Shown: positions 1 to 8,194, counted from the first letter of the stretch. The stretch: DNA of 21,303 bases from JAIBBG01 sp043748015 (GCA_043748015.1 JAYTOA010000171.1:1-21303); one strand, 5' to 3'. A program made the numbers and translations. Notes: generated by a model not told the origin, from the letters alone.

Positions 1-1
1 A

Positions 2-412
2 AGAATCAAAAAGCCATTTTCACTTGAAAGAAGTATTGAGAAGGATCTATTGAGAGTGAAAATTGAGAAGCACTCCGAGTTTGTGAAGTTGGATCGACGT
101 GAAAGACAATTCGCAAAGTTCAGCCACACAGCAAACAGCGTTGAAAAGGAAATTGCAGAAATCGAATCCCTTTTACCCAACTTACAATCTGAAATGGCAC
201 AGATAGCGGATGCAAATTTGAAAATGGAATTGTCCGCAAGATTCGAAGCGTTGACACTACGTCTGGCTTCGTTGAAATCCCGCGCCCCGGAATACCATCA
301 AAGCAAACGCGATGAAATGCAAGCAGAAATCGAGATGTTAAAACAACGACAAGTGAGGTACGAAGCAACGCTTGCATTAATAAGTGCGCAGTTGGAGGCG
401 GCGAAGAGGTAA
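2..412 (+). CDS. Coiled-coil protein of unknown function, 5' end outside window
   Basis: The reading frame is open to the left edge of the window: codons from base 2 onward read RIKKPFSLERSIEKDLL and then join the part that starts at a TTG at base 50, with no ATG. The gene therefore most likely begins upstream and this is its last 136 residues; a TTG start at 50 is the less likely alternative. The sequence is rich in Glu, Lys, Gln, Leu and Ala with hydrophobic residues at heptad spacing across most of its length, so long alpha-helices or a coiled coil are expected. No signal peptide, membrane segment or catalytic motif is visible. The stop codon TAA (410-412) is the first three bases of an AT-rich heptamer array. 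I do not recognise the family, and no function is proposed. Confidence 0.6.
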   Translation, partial: RIKKPFSLERSIEKDLLRVKIEKHSEFVKLDRRERQFAKFSHTANSVEKEIAEIESLLPNLQSEMAQIADANLKMELSARFEALTLRLASLKSRAPEYHQSKRDEMQAEIEMLKQRQVRYEATLALISAQLEAAKR

Positions 413-444
413 TTATTAATTAGTAATTATTAATTAATAGTTAT
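410..444. repeat. Left AT-rich heptamer array (TAATTAT x5), inverted with 874-914
   Basis: Five consecutive heptamers TAATTAT, TAATTAG, TAATTAT, TAATTAA and TAGTTAT fill these 35 bases without a gap. Read on the minus strand outward from the four-helix-bundle gene it begins CCATAACT, as does the right-hand array on the plus strand, so the two form an inverted pair. The array includes the stop codon of the upstream coiled-coil gene (410-412, plus) and that of the four-helix-bundle gene (443-441, minus). Confidence 0.75.
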
Positions 445-797
445 GGCTCCTGCTTCTTGCTCGTTTTCAAAATGCTCGTCAAAATTTTCAAGATTTCTGT
501 CGCATCTGAATGCAGGCTGTCAAACTCTCTTGCTGAAATATATTCGGTCGCATTTAGCAGTTCCAACCAATACAAACTTTCATTGGATTCTTTCAGCGCA
601 ATGGCCAATTTGTGTTGAAAGTCTTTTGTGGATTCTGCATAGTGCGCTTCTCTCACCATCGCGCCAACACAGGTAGCACAGCGAAGCAATTGCTTCGACA
701 TCACAAATTCTTTCTTCCGTTCACTTAGAAATTTGTGAAGTCTTACTGACCGAATAGCAAAGTCAAAAGATTTAGTCTTGATGATGTTTTCCCTCAT
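441..797 (-). CDS. Four helix bundle protein (S23/IVP-like family)
   Basis: This 118-residue protein resembles the four-helix-bundle family (TIGR02436 type) first known from intervening sequences in 23S rRNA genes. The opening MRENIIKTKSFDFAIRSVRL is typical of the family, followed by a helix with KEFVMSKQLLRC, a SVGA/EA-like segment (CVGAMVREAHYAES), and the SLYWLELL segment near residues 75-90, all matching the usual helix order and length (about 115-125). The ATG at 797 is chosen over a TTG four codons upstream because family members start at this Met. Molecular function is not established; related proteins act as accessory proteins in diversity-generating retroelements, but no reverse transcriptase or variable repeat is visible here. 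The gene stands alone between two heptamer arrays, as a small cassette. Confidence 0.85.
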   Translation of the reverse strand: MRENIIKTKSFDFAIRSVRLHKFLSERKKEFVMSKQLLRCATCVGAMVREAHYAESTKDFQHKLAIALKESNESLYWLELLNATEYISAREFDSLHSDATEILKILTSILKTSKKQEP

Positions 798-873
798 GTT
801 AGTTTGCAAGAACCTTGGCTCCGCAACCTAAAGCTACACACCTTCAACAGCATAAATTTCACTCAATATGCCA

Positions 874-914
874 TAACTGATAATTATTAATTATTAATTA
901 ATAATTAATAATTG
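874..914. repeat. Right AT-rich heptamer array, inverted with 410-444
   Basis: Heptamers TAACTGA, TAATTAT, TAATTAT, TAATTAA and TAATTAA run from 874 to 908 and a partial sixth unit reaches 914. The array supplies the last codons (Asn-Tyr) and the TAA stop of ispG, read on the minus strand at 913-905. It lies upstream of the four-helix-bundle gene and forms the second end of the cassette. Confidence 0.75.
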
Positions 915-2830
915 CCTTCCACCCAATCACCGCCATCTTTGATAAGTTGAATGAGTTCGTCTACCGCAAACTCCTCCGCCACGTTTTTCTTCACCACGTT
1001 TTTTTCTTTGTAAAGTGTGATCTTTCCCGGACCAGTGCCCACATAGCCGTAGTCTGCATCGGCCATCTCACCCGGACCATTAACGATGCAGCCCATGATG
1101 CCAATTTTTACACCTTTGAGGTGCGATGTCTTTGCACGAATTTTTGCTGTCGTTTCCTGAAGATCAAATAATGTGCGTCCACAACTTGGACATGAAATAT
1201 ATTCTGTTTTTGAAATACGAGTGCGTGTTGCCTGTAGTATTCCAAAGGCGGTTGCATTGACACGCTGCATCGGTATTTCGGGTGCAGTGATCATGATACC
1301 GTCTCCCAATCCGTCGATGAGCAATGCTCCAAGATCTGTTGCGCTGTAAAGCATAAACTGATCTTCATTCAAGGATGAATAACTGCGCGTGTGTATCACA
1401 GGCACTTCACAGGATGCATTCATCAGTTTGAAATAAGCCGCGCGTTGTTCAGCCATTCCATGTGCATTGTCGGTGAGAAGCAAGAGAACAATGCGTTCAT
1501 CTTTTTTTATTTGGGCAATGAATGTTTCGTTGAGATCATGAATGGTAGCTCGTACGAAAATCAACGGTGAAACAATTTCGTTTTTGTATTCATTGATGCT
1601 AACCATTGGAAATGCGCGTTCTTTCGCTGCGTTTGATTTCCATGTTTCGTAATCGAAAATGAGACTGAGAGTTCCGGGAATTTCAAAGTCAATATTGTTT
1701 TTTCCGCAATAGATATAGTCGCAAGCAAGGTCTGTTAGATTCCATTTGTCTAATGGAACGGAATAATTGCATCCCACCGCAAAGAGGCTAGCGGCGGTGA
1801 TTTCAGCGCGTTGAGAATAATCAGCAATGACGCGCGGCACATTTTTTCCTCCGATATTTTGAACTGTGTGTGTATGTCTTCTTGTGTGATCGAATGGATC
1901 AATCGCTATAGGAAAGGCCTCTATTTTTTCACTTGCATTGCGATTCATATATCGCTCCGCAAGCATGCGCGCAACAGGAATTTCTGCTTCCGGTTCTTCC
2001 GTTAGTGATACGCGAATGGTATCACCAAGTCCATCTTCTAGCAATGTTCCAATTCCAACCGCACTTTTTATTCTTCCGTCTTCTCCATCACCGGCTTCTG
2101 TTACGCCAAGGTGTAACGGGTAATTCATGCCTGCTTCCATCATGTGGTTGACGAGCAATCGATACGCCTGCACCATCACGAGTGTGTTGCTCGCTTTCAT
2201 CGAGATGACGATTTCGTGGAAGTCATAATCACGACAAATACGGATGAATTCCATCGCGCTTTCCACCATTCCAAGTGGCGTATCACCATATCGCGAGAGT
2301 ATTCGATCACTCAGTGAACCGTGATTGGTTCCGATGCGCATCGCAGTGCCATGCTCTTTGCACAACAATACGAGTGGCGTAAATCTCTTGCGAATTCTCT
2401 CGAGTTCTGCGTTGTATGATTCATCAGTGTAAGTGATTTCTTCAAACTTTTTCTTGTCTGCGTAGTTGCCCGGATTCACGCGCACTTTTTCTACAATGCC
2501 TGCGGCAATTTCTGCAGCATTCGGTGTGAAGTGAATGTCTGCAACTATCGGTGTTGAATATCCTTTTTCGCGCAATGCGTTTTTGATAGGTGCGAGATTT
2601 TCTGCTTCACTTTTACTCGGTGCTGTAATGCGCACGAGTTCACAACCTGCTTCGATCATGCGAATACTTTGTGCAACTGTTGCCTCAGTATTCATCGTGT
2701 CTGTTGTCGTCATGCTTTGCAAACGAATGGGCTGATCACCTCCAAAGATGACATCGCCGATTTTTACTTCACGGGTTTTGAAGCGACTGTATTCGAAAAG
2801 ATTGTTGCAGTATTTCTTTCTATCGTTCAT
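905..2830 (-). CDS. ispG: 4-hydroxy-3-methylbut-2-en-1-yl diphosphate synthase, long three-domain form
   Basis: IspG (GcpE) reductively converts MEcPP to HMBPP, the penultimate step of the methylerythritol phosphate isoprenoid pathway in the cytosol. The N-terminal TIM-barrel carries the family signature QPIRLQSMTTTDT and the VRVNPGN segment. The C-terminal [4Fe-4S] domain has Cys547 and Cys550 in SCPSCGR, Cys581 in IMGCIVNGPGE, and Glu588. Between them, roughly residues 290-530, is the extra domain found in Bacteroidota, Chlamydiae and plant enzymes, which explains the length (641 residues against about 370 in E. coli). The ATG at 2830 gives MNDRKKYCNNLFEYSR, close to where relatives start; an in-frame ATG at 2860 would add ten residues (MNDSRCYFAP). 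A TTACTTTG box at 2836-2843 lies between the two ATGs, and if it is a -7 element it excludes the upstream start. The last two codons and the stop lie inside the heptamer array. Confidence 0.95.
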   Translation of the reverse strand: MNDRKKYCNNLFEYSRFKTREVKIGDVIFGGDQPIRLQSMTTTDTMNTEATVAQSIRMIEAGCELVRITAPSKSEAENLAPIKNALREKGYSTPIVADIHFTPNAAEIAAGIVEKVRVNPGNYADKKKFEEITYTDESYNAELERIRKRFTPLVLLCKEHGTAMRIGTNHGSLSDRILSRYGDTPLGMVESAMEFIRICRDYDFHEIVISMKASNTLVMVQAYRLLVNHMMEAGMNYPLHLGVTEAGDGEDGRIKSAVGIGTLLEDGLGDTIRVSLTEEPEAEIPVARMLAERYMNRNASEKIEAFPIAIDPFDHTRRHTHTVQNIGGKNVPRVIADYSQRAEITAASLFAVGCNYSVPLDKWNLTDLACDYIYCGKNNIDFEIPGTLSLIFDYETWKSNAAKERAFPMVSINEYKNEIVSPLIFVRATIHDLNETFIAQIKKDERIVLLLLTDNAHGMAEQRAAYFKLMNASCEVPVIHTRSYSSLNEDQFMLYSATDLGALLIDGLGDGIMITAPEIPMQRVNATAFGILQATRTRISKTEYISCPSCGRTLFDLQETTAKIRAKTSHLKGVKIGIMGCIVNGPGEMADADYGYVGTGPGKITLYKEKNVVKKNVAEEFAVDELIQLIKDGGDWVEGNY

Positions 2831-2887
2831 TGGTGCAAAGTAACAACGGGAATCGTTCATAGTTCAGAGTTCCTGGGAGTAGCTATT

Positions 2888-2999
2888 GGTTATTGGGTTA
2901 TTAAGTTATTGTGTGAAGCGCATCTCCTAGACGTTTAGTGTAATACTTAAGTTGAGCATCGAACCCTGTGTTCAGGCTATAACTTAATAACCCAATAAC
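2888..2999. repeat. Octamer-based inverted repeat between sod and ispG
   Basis: A perfect 20-base inverted repeat has arms at 2889-2908 and 2980-2999 with 71 bases between. The left arm is made of three octamers (GGTTATTG, GGTTATTA, AGTTATTG at 2888-2911); the right side continues in similar units to about 3007. It lies in the space that must contain the ispG promoter and directly downstream of the superoxide dismutase terminator. Confidence 0.75.
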
Positions 3000-3007
3000 T
3001 AATAACC

Positions 3008-3040
3008 AAAAAACAAAGGCCATCCCAAAGAGACGGCCTT
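3008..3040 (-). terminator. Intrinsic terminator of the superoxide dismutase gene
   Basis: Read on the minus strand, bases 3040-3016 form an 11-pair stem starting AAGGCC and closing GGCCTT, with G-T wobbles and a three-base loop, followed by TTTG and a run of six T (3013-3008). It begins 20 bases after the stop codon of the dismutase gene. Confidence 0.85.
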
Positions 3041-3059
3041 AGCTTTTGAAAACGAAATT

Positions 3060-3665
3060 TTATTTATTCGCCGCGTATTTCTTCCCAACGATATCCCAGT
3101 TGATCACATTGAAAAATGCAGTGATGTAATCCGGTCTTCTGTTTTGGTAGTGCAAGTAGTACGCATGTTCCCAAACGTCCATTCCCAGGATGGGGAAACC
3201 GCCACAACCGATGCCGGGCATTAATGGATTGTCTTGATTCGCTGAAGAACAAATTTCCACTTTGCCGTCTTTGTGAACGCATAGCCATGCCCAACCTGAG
3301 CCGAAACGTGTAGCTCCTGCTTTTGAAAATTCTTCCTTGAATTTATCGAGTGAACCGAATGCTGTATCAATTGCCGCAGCTAATTCTCCTGATGGTGTAC
3401 TTGCACCGCCTGGTGTCATTACTTCCCAGTAAAGATTGTGATTGTAAAATCCGCCGCCGTTGTTGCGTACTGCAGTTTTCTCGAATCCCTTTACAAGAAT
3501 TTCTTCTATGCTTAGGTTTTCTAAATCCGTTCCGGCAATGGCTGCATTGAGATTGTTGGTATAACCAGCGTGGTGCTTATCGTGGTGAATTTCCATGGTG
3601 CGTGCATCGATATGCGGCTCGAGTGCGCTGAATGCATATGATAAGGGTGCGAGTGTAAATGACAT
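3060..3665 (-). CDS. sod: Superoxide dismutase, Fe/Mn family
   Basis: The enzyme converts superoxide to oxygen and hydrogen peroxide, normally in the cytoplasm. The four metal ligands are visible: His27 in EIHHDKHH, His76 in GFYNHNLYW, and Asp163 and His167 in MDVWEHAYYL. The length (201 residues) is normal for the family and no signal peptide is present. Gly-rich NNGGGFYNH and the Gln in SSANQDNP resemble the manganese-type arrangement, where the key Gln comes from the C-terminal half rather than from the position before the second His ligand; a cambialistic enzyme is also possible. The gene has its own terminator and a promoter-like box upstream, so it is probably transcribed alone. Confidence 0.96.
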   Translation of the reverse strand: MSFTLAPLSYAFSALEPHIDARTMEIHHDKHHAGYTNNLNAAIAGTDLENLSIEEILVKGFEKTAVRNNGGGFYNHNLYWEVMTPGGASTPSGELAAAIDTAFGSLDKFKEEFSKAGATRFGSGWAWLCVHKDGKVEICSSANQDNPLMPGIGCGGFPILGMDVWEHAYYLHYQNRRPDYITAFFNVINWDIVGKKYAANK

Positions 3666-3689
3666 GTAATTTGATTTTTATTAGTTCGG

Positions 3690-3697
3690 TAAAGGTA
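3690..3697 (-). promoter_or_regulatory. Candidate -7 box of sod (TACCTTTA)
   Basis: TACCTTTA on the minus strand matches the Bacteroidota -7 consensus TAnnTTTG at seven of eight positions and lies 24 bases upstream of the ATG. I see no clear TTTG at -33, so support is partial. Confidence 0.35.
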
Positions 3698-3726
3698 CGA
3701 ATTGAGTTAGAAGTGTTAGACGAACA

Positions 3727-3790
3727 TGAAAATCCCGTAAGGGTGTCGTCATATCAAGCGCCTTGTATGGCCTAGGTTGGCGCGGGTTTC
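3727..3790. repeat. Possible degenerate REP-like hairpin region
   Basis: Between pssA and sod, a short CCC-GTAA-GGG hairpin (3734-3743) is followed by a GCGCC/GGCGC inverted pair (3758-3762, 3779-3783) around a CCTAGG palindrome. The arrangement of successive small GC-rich hairpins resembles intergenic REP-type elements of Bacteroidota, but the stems are short. Confidence 0.3.
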
Positions 3791-3794
3791 TATA

Positions 3795-4535
3795 CTAAAC
3801 TGGCCTGCGAAGTGTGTGATAAACAAGCGAGAATAACATGTAAGCTACAATGCACATTGGAACGGCCATTAGAAGATTTTTCCATGCAAACAAACTGATG
3901 GTTGCAATGATGATGATGACGCCAAAGAATAAGTAAGGTAGGGTGTTGGTGCGATAACCACCGGGTTTTAGCTTGAATGAAAACATGCGCACTTTCGATA
4001 CCATAAGAAGTGATGTGACGAACAACATTGTCAAAGTGAATATCAACGATGGTTGTGGATGATGCTCGAAACCAACACCGGCTAACAAATTTGACCATGT
4101 ATATATCGCCAGTACTGAAGCCCAAAATATGCCATTCGCGGGTGAAGGCATCCCAATGAAGTCGTGTGTTTGATCTGTGGAGATATTGAATTTCGCGAGT
4201 CGGATTGCTGCGCATGCAACATTTAAAAACGCCAGGTATTTCAAATAAATTAGGTTGCCCGGAAGTGCAATCTCCAGCATTTTATAAATCACTACTGTGG
4301 GAAGCAAACCAAAGGAAACCACGTCAGCAAGTGAGTCGAGCTGCTTGCCCATTTCACCGGAAACCTTCAATGCACGAGCAACTGCACCATCCAGCAAATC
4401 AAAAAATGCAGCGAGAAAAACGAGAAATATTGTGGCAGTTTCATCGAAGAATTGCGAGACAAAAATTACTGCAATCGATCCGCAAATCAGATTGGCAATA
4501 GTGAGCATATTTGGGATATGTTGACGCAAATTCAT
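3795..4535 (-). CDS. pssA: CDP-diacylglycerol--serine O-phosphatidyltransferase
   Basis: This integral membrane enzyme transfers phosphatidyl from CDP-diacylglycerol to serine, giving phosphatidylserine, the precursor of phosphatidylethanolamine. The CDP-alcohol phosphotransferase signature is complete: D49-G50-x2-A53-R54-x8-G63-x3-D67-x3-D71, in which the Asp residues bind metal and substrate. The N-terminal HIPNMLTIANLICGS is typical of the PssA branch rather than of phosphatidylglycerophosphate synthase. About six to eight hydrophobic segments cover the 246 residues, with the last two at roughly 200-235. It follows the large surface-protein gene by 120 bases in the same direction; no obvious terminator separates them. 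Confidence 0.92.
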   Translation of the reverse strand: MNLRQHIPNMLTIANLICGSIAVIFVSQFFDETATIFLVFLAAFFDLLDGAVARALKVSGEMGKQLDSLADVVSFGLLPTVVIYKMLEIALPGNLIYLKYLAFLNVACAAIRLAKFNISTDQTHDFIGMPSPANGIFWASVLAIYTWSNLLAGVGFEHHPQPSLIFTLTMLFVTSLLMVSKVRMFSFKLKPGGYRTNTLPYLFFGVIIIIATISLFAWKNLLMAVPMCIVAYMLFSLVYHTLRRPV

Positions 4536-4655
4536 TGGGCTAAAATAAGTGATTGAATTGCGATGAAGTTGCTATGCACAAGATGTAATCAAGTAATTCT
4601 GCTTTGCACGAATGTTTAAAATGAGCGATGAAATTTTACACGAGAAATTGAAGGA

Positions 4656-7600
4656 CTATCTGAAAACAATTACATGACCATTGATACCATGTGGATCCAC
4701 ATCGTGCTTGTTTCGGAATTTCAGCAGCCAGACATATGCGCCATCTGCTACGTAATAGTCTCCACCCAGCATGCTACCTGTCCATCTTTCTTTGGGATCT
4801 GTGGAAATGAAAACCGGCGAACCCCATCGATCGAAAATGGTGAAGTTGTAATCGCGCACAATGTCATTGTTTGAAAACACAGGTCCGAACACATCATTCA
4901 CGCCATCTGCATCTGGTGTGAAAGTATTTGGGACGTAGTGAAAAAGTTCTTCATAAACATATATCGAAGTGTCAATAATGCATGTGTCGGGTGTGATGAT
5001 AAATTCAATCGACAGTGGACAGCGCTGATTGAAAACATAAATGTTCACTGAGTAAATCCCAACGTCAGTAACGTTGATGTAAGACGAAGTTGCAGCATTG
5101 CTCCACTCATAGATTCCTGGAATGCCTGCTTGTAAAATTATTCCACCAGGACCACCCGGACATACACTGTCGTATTGCATAGTGGGTGGCGGCGGCAAGA
5201 TTGGAACTACATCGAACTGCACCAGTCTCGGACAAAATGCATTGGGTTGAAGGATACTCAGATTGTAAGTTCCAATTTCAGTAATCAGCAACGATGATTG
5301 AGTGCTTCCATCTCCCCACAAATAAGTGCCGATACTATCTGCCATCAAATTGATGCGATTTTGCCCACCCGGGCAAATGCTGTCGATATAAATAGTTGGA
5401 GGGCCCGGCTGTGTTAGACCTACATCATATTGCACCAATCGCGGGCAAAGATGTCCGGGAATGTCAATACTCAAATCATAAATTCCGACACTATTGATAT
5501 TGATGAAAGACATCGTACTGCCAGTGCTCCAGGTGTATGTTCCAACGCTATCAGCGTTAAGCGTTATCGGATTTCCTCCCTCACAAATACTATCGACATA
5601 AACGAATGGCGGATCGGGAAATTGAATTTCGACATAGGCGGTATCGAGGGCAATACAGCCTCCAATAAGCGATGTTACGGACGCATAATAATAGGTGGAT
5701 TGCGAAGGCGTCACATTGATGCTATTCGTTGTTCCGAGATTACTTGTTCCATTGGACCAGGCATATGAATAGCCCGCTCCTGTGGGAGTTGACAATTGCG
5801 TTGATTCACCAATGCATATCAAGGTATCGGGACCAGCAGCAATATTTGGAGGAGGCAGCACGTGTACTAGGTGATTGTCACTTCCCGATCCGCAATGATT
5901 TAATACGTTCACATAAAGTGTATAATTTCCCAATTCAGAAAATCCGATGTTCATCACGTTATTAGAAGTGTCTTGATAGGCAATGGAAGGAGCCGGCGCA
6001 TTTGTTGTCCAAGAATAATAAGTATCAGGGGTAAAATTCACTTGATACAAATTGACTTGGTCAAGACAAACATTCACAGGTCCGGTGATATTGACGACAG
6101 GATCTCCAAGCACGGTGATGGTGTCATTCGGCGACCATGCAGAGACACAACCGTAATTGGTTTGTTCAATTGCAAATGTGAGTATTCCTGCAGCGCCGAG
6201 ATTCACAAATAGCGAATTGGAATTTGCACCGGAAGGTGAAACGAAAGGTTGACCACCATTGATACCATTGCTTCGCCATCGATAGGTTGAATTATCTGCA
6301 AAACTGTAAGGATTGAACAATAGCATCGCAGTTTCTCCAACACAAAAAACATCGTTCGGAATTCCGGATGGATAATCGTATGATGTAATAATTTGTGGTT
6401 GCGATGCATAAGCACCGATGGTGACTCGTATCAATGTGCCCAACATGTTATCAGGCGTTGAAGAATTTGTAGCAACAATTCGCAGATAATTCATGCCGAG
6501 TGGAATGCCATAAAACGCAAGGCTATCCAAACATGGTATGTGAATTGACAATTGTGTACTGCTTGTTGCGACAACAGAACCTAGTATTCCATTGGCACCT
6601 ATCTGAGCAAAAGTCTGCGAACTTATCAATTGCGTAGTGAAAACATTTCCGGGTAAATAAGTGGCAGTGTTGCCATAAGAATTGATCGTGATGTTGATGT
6701 TCTCATTCTCCCCGTTGGCATCTGTTGCGCAACTGTAAACACAAAAACTGATGTCCTGTGTGTTGTTGGTTTGGATATCACAAAGCTGAATGCAAAACGG
6801 TCCCCACGGTGTTCCGATGGCACTTGGATTTGTGGATATCACACGCAGATAATAATTGCATCCGGGAACTGTAACGGTTGGCACAAGTCCTGAAACATTT
6901 CCCGGTAATTGTCCAAGCGCCGGATCATATGTTCCGTTGTTTGTGTATGTTCCTACTACAGGCGGACTGGCGGCAAACACACCATCCGGACCTGAAAGTT
7001 GACAGATGTAGGTATTTGATCCGAGATAAATTCCTGTTGAAGTAAATGGAACATCAATCGCACTTCCCGAACAAACAGGAAATGGATCAGAAGCGATTAC
7101 AGGAGGAAGTGTGACGATCACATTCGGACATTCAATTATCTCGAAACAGGCTGATGCAATTCCTGTGATCTGCGGTGCCGGCGATGATCTGCTTATTCTT
7201 ATCCTATAACATCCGCCCACAGGAGCATTGGCAGGAAGCTGAACGGTCAACGATCCTGATGTAGTTGGGTAGTTGATAGGTATTACCCAAGAGCCAAACG
7301 GAGAAGGAAAATTTCCTGAGCTGTTAGACAATTCTATCTGATAATTACCATCACAAAGTGTATCGCTCAGTGCGTAACTGATAGTGATAAAACTTCCCTG
7401 ACAAACAGGATTTGGAGTAACGGAAGTGACAGAAATAGTTACAGGATCTTGCACAGAAAGCGTTGCAACAATATTGATATCGTCAATGGAAAATGATTGA
7501 GAAAACGGTGGTCCTGCATTGTTGTTCTGCCAACGAAATCCGAAGCGCAAACTTCCCACATTGCTGAATGCAGGATTGGTGATATCGGAATATTGCCAAT

Positions 7601-8132
7601 TGCTGCTTCCCATGTATTGTGCTAAGCCAATGGATGTCCACGGTCCGCCATCTGTGCTGTAATAAATGGATCCGAAAGCGCCGGCATTTCCTTCGCACAG
7701 CCAGAAAAAACTGAAGTGAACATCCACCATTCCGTAGGTGCAAAGTCCAAACTGAGTATATGCAAATTGATCAGAAACTGCCGCCGGATCGTAGTTGTTA
7801 TTTGTTATGCCCGATGGTTGATTGTGAATGTGTAGATAGTTGCTGGTAGGCGCAAAACCAATGGTTCCACTAACGGTATTGTCTTGAGTAGTTGTGTTGG
7901 GATAAGTAGGCGCACCACTGTAATTATTGTTGACGATCCATTGATTGTTTCCTGTATTCGATCCGGGACCGCCATTGTTCATGCTGATGCTTGATCCGCC
8001 AGTTTCAAAAGATTCTGTCAATAACAGTATGTCCTGGGCAACGAGTGTCATCGAAGAGATAACAACAAAAAACAGCACACTGCAAATGAGCAATGCCTTT
8101 GAAATGATTTGTCGGTGTAACAAGCTAGTCAT
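4656..8132 (-). CDS. Large secreted multi-domain protein with T9SS type B (gliding motility-associated) C-terminal domain
   Basis: The 1158-residue protein starts with a signal peptide (hydrophobic core LLICSVLFFVVISSMTL, likely cleavage after VAQ33). Residues about 35-225 resemble a MAM/concanavalin-like jelly roll (ESFETGG near the start, SIDDINIVAT at the end). Residues 225-840 hold several Cys-containing Ig-like or PKD-like beta domains, for example 760-840 with a SYAWSNGT core. Three tandem repeats of about 70 residues follow (841-1047). The end (1067-1158) is the CHU_C/gliding motility-associated domain: VPNTFTPDADGVNDVF, then FDRWGSPVF and GAYVWLLKF, which directs export through the type IX system and surface attachment or release. 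No enzymatic motif is visible, so an adhesin or matrix role is inferred only. Codon use looks like that of its neighbours. Confidence 0.9.
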   Translation of the reverse strand: MTSLLHRQIISKALLICSVLFFVVISSMTLVAQDILLLTESFETGGSSISMNNGGPGSNTGNNQWIVNNNYSGAPTYPNTTTQDNTVSGTIGFAPTSNYLHIHNQPSGITNNNYDPAAVSDQFAYTQFGLCTYGMVDVHFSFFWLCEGNAGAFGSIYYSTDGGPWTSIGLAQYMGSSNWQYSDITNPAFSNVGSLRFGFRWQNNNAGPPFSQSFSIDDINIVATLSVQDPVTISVTSVTPNPVCQGSFITISYALSDTLCDGNYQIELSNSSGNFPSPFGSWVIPINYPTTSGSLTVQLPANAPVGGCYRIRISRSSPAPQITGIASACFEIIECPNVIVTLPPVIASDPFPVCSGSAIDVPFTSTGIYLGSNTYICQLSGPDGVFAASPPVVGTYTNNGTYDPALGQLPGNVSGLVPTVTVPGCNYYLRVISTNPSAIGTPWGPFCIQLCDIQTNNTQDISFCVYSCATDANGENENINITINSYGNTATYLPGNVFTTQLISSQTFAQIGANGILGSVVATSSTQLSIHIPCLDSLAFYGIPLGMNYLRIVATNSSTPDNMLGTLIRVTIGAYASQPQIITSYDYPSGIPNDVFCVGETAMLLFNPYSFADNSTYRWRSNGINGGQPFVSPSGANSNSLFVNLGAAGILTFAIEQTNYGCVSAWSPNDTITVLGDPVVNITGPVNVCLDQVNLYQVNFTPDTYYSWTTNAPAPSIAYQDTSNNVMNIGFSELGNYTLYVNVLNHCGSGSDNHLVHVLPPPNIAAGPDTLICIGESTQLSTPTGAGYSYAWSNGTSNLGTTNSINVTPSQSTYYYASVTSLIGGCIALDTAYVEIQFPDPPFVYVDSICEGGNPITLNADSVGTYTWSTGSTMSFININSVGIYDLSIDIPGHLCPRLVQYDVGLTQPGPPTIYIDSICPGGQNRINLMADSIGTYLWGDGSTQSSLLITEIGTYNLSILQPNAFCPRLVQFDVVPILPPPPTMQYDSVCPGGPGGIILQAGIPGIYEWSNAATSSYINVTDVGIYSVNIYVFNQRCPLSIEFIITPDTCIIDTSIYVYEELFHYVPNTFTPDADGVNDVFGPVFSNNDIVRDYNFTIFDRWGSPVFISTDPKERWTGSMLGGDYYVADGAYVWLLKFRNKHDVDPHGINGHVIVFR
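4992..5612 (-). repeat. Three tandem ~70-residue repeats inside the surface protein
   Basis: Protein residues 841-910, 911-981 and 982-1047 share one pattern: PP-x-(V/I/M)-x-(Y)-D-S-(I/V)-C-(E/P)-G-G, then a T/E-W segment (YTWSTGS, YLWGDGS, YEWSNAA), GIY or GTY, and a CPR or CPL near the end. The Cys of the DS(I/V)C motif recurs at 850, 920 and 991, spacing 70 and 71. At the DNA level the copies have diverged, so they are old duplications rather than a recent expansion. Confidence 0.8.
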
Positions 8133-8186
8133 ATGACTCTCTTTGAAATCATATAGTAAAGGTCAGGTCGGCTTTAGGCAGACGAA

Positions 8187-8194
8187 CAAATGTA
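8187..8194 (-). promoter_or_regulatory. Candidate -7 box of the surface-protein gene (TACATTTG)
   Basis: TACATTTG on the minus strand matches TAnnTTTG exactly and lies 54 bases upstream of the ATG at 8132. A -33 TTG at the usual spacing is not seen. Confidence 0.4.

Noticed and set aside
441..797. Diversity-generating retroelement accessory gene (Avd)
   Set aside because: The protein fold family is related, but no reverse transcriptase, template repeat or variable repeat is visible nearby.
410..914. CRISPR-like array from the regular AT-rich repeats
   Set aside because: Units are 7 bases, contiguous and without spacers; no cas genes are present.
3790..4215. Minus-strand frame of 141 codons overlapping pssA
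   Set aside because: It overlaps pssA in another frame; pssA has the complete CDP-alcohol phosphotransferase signature.
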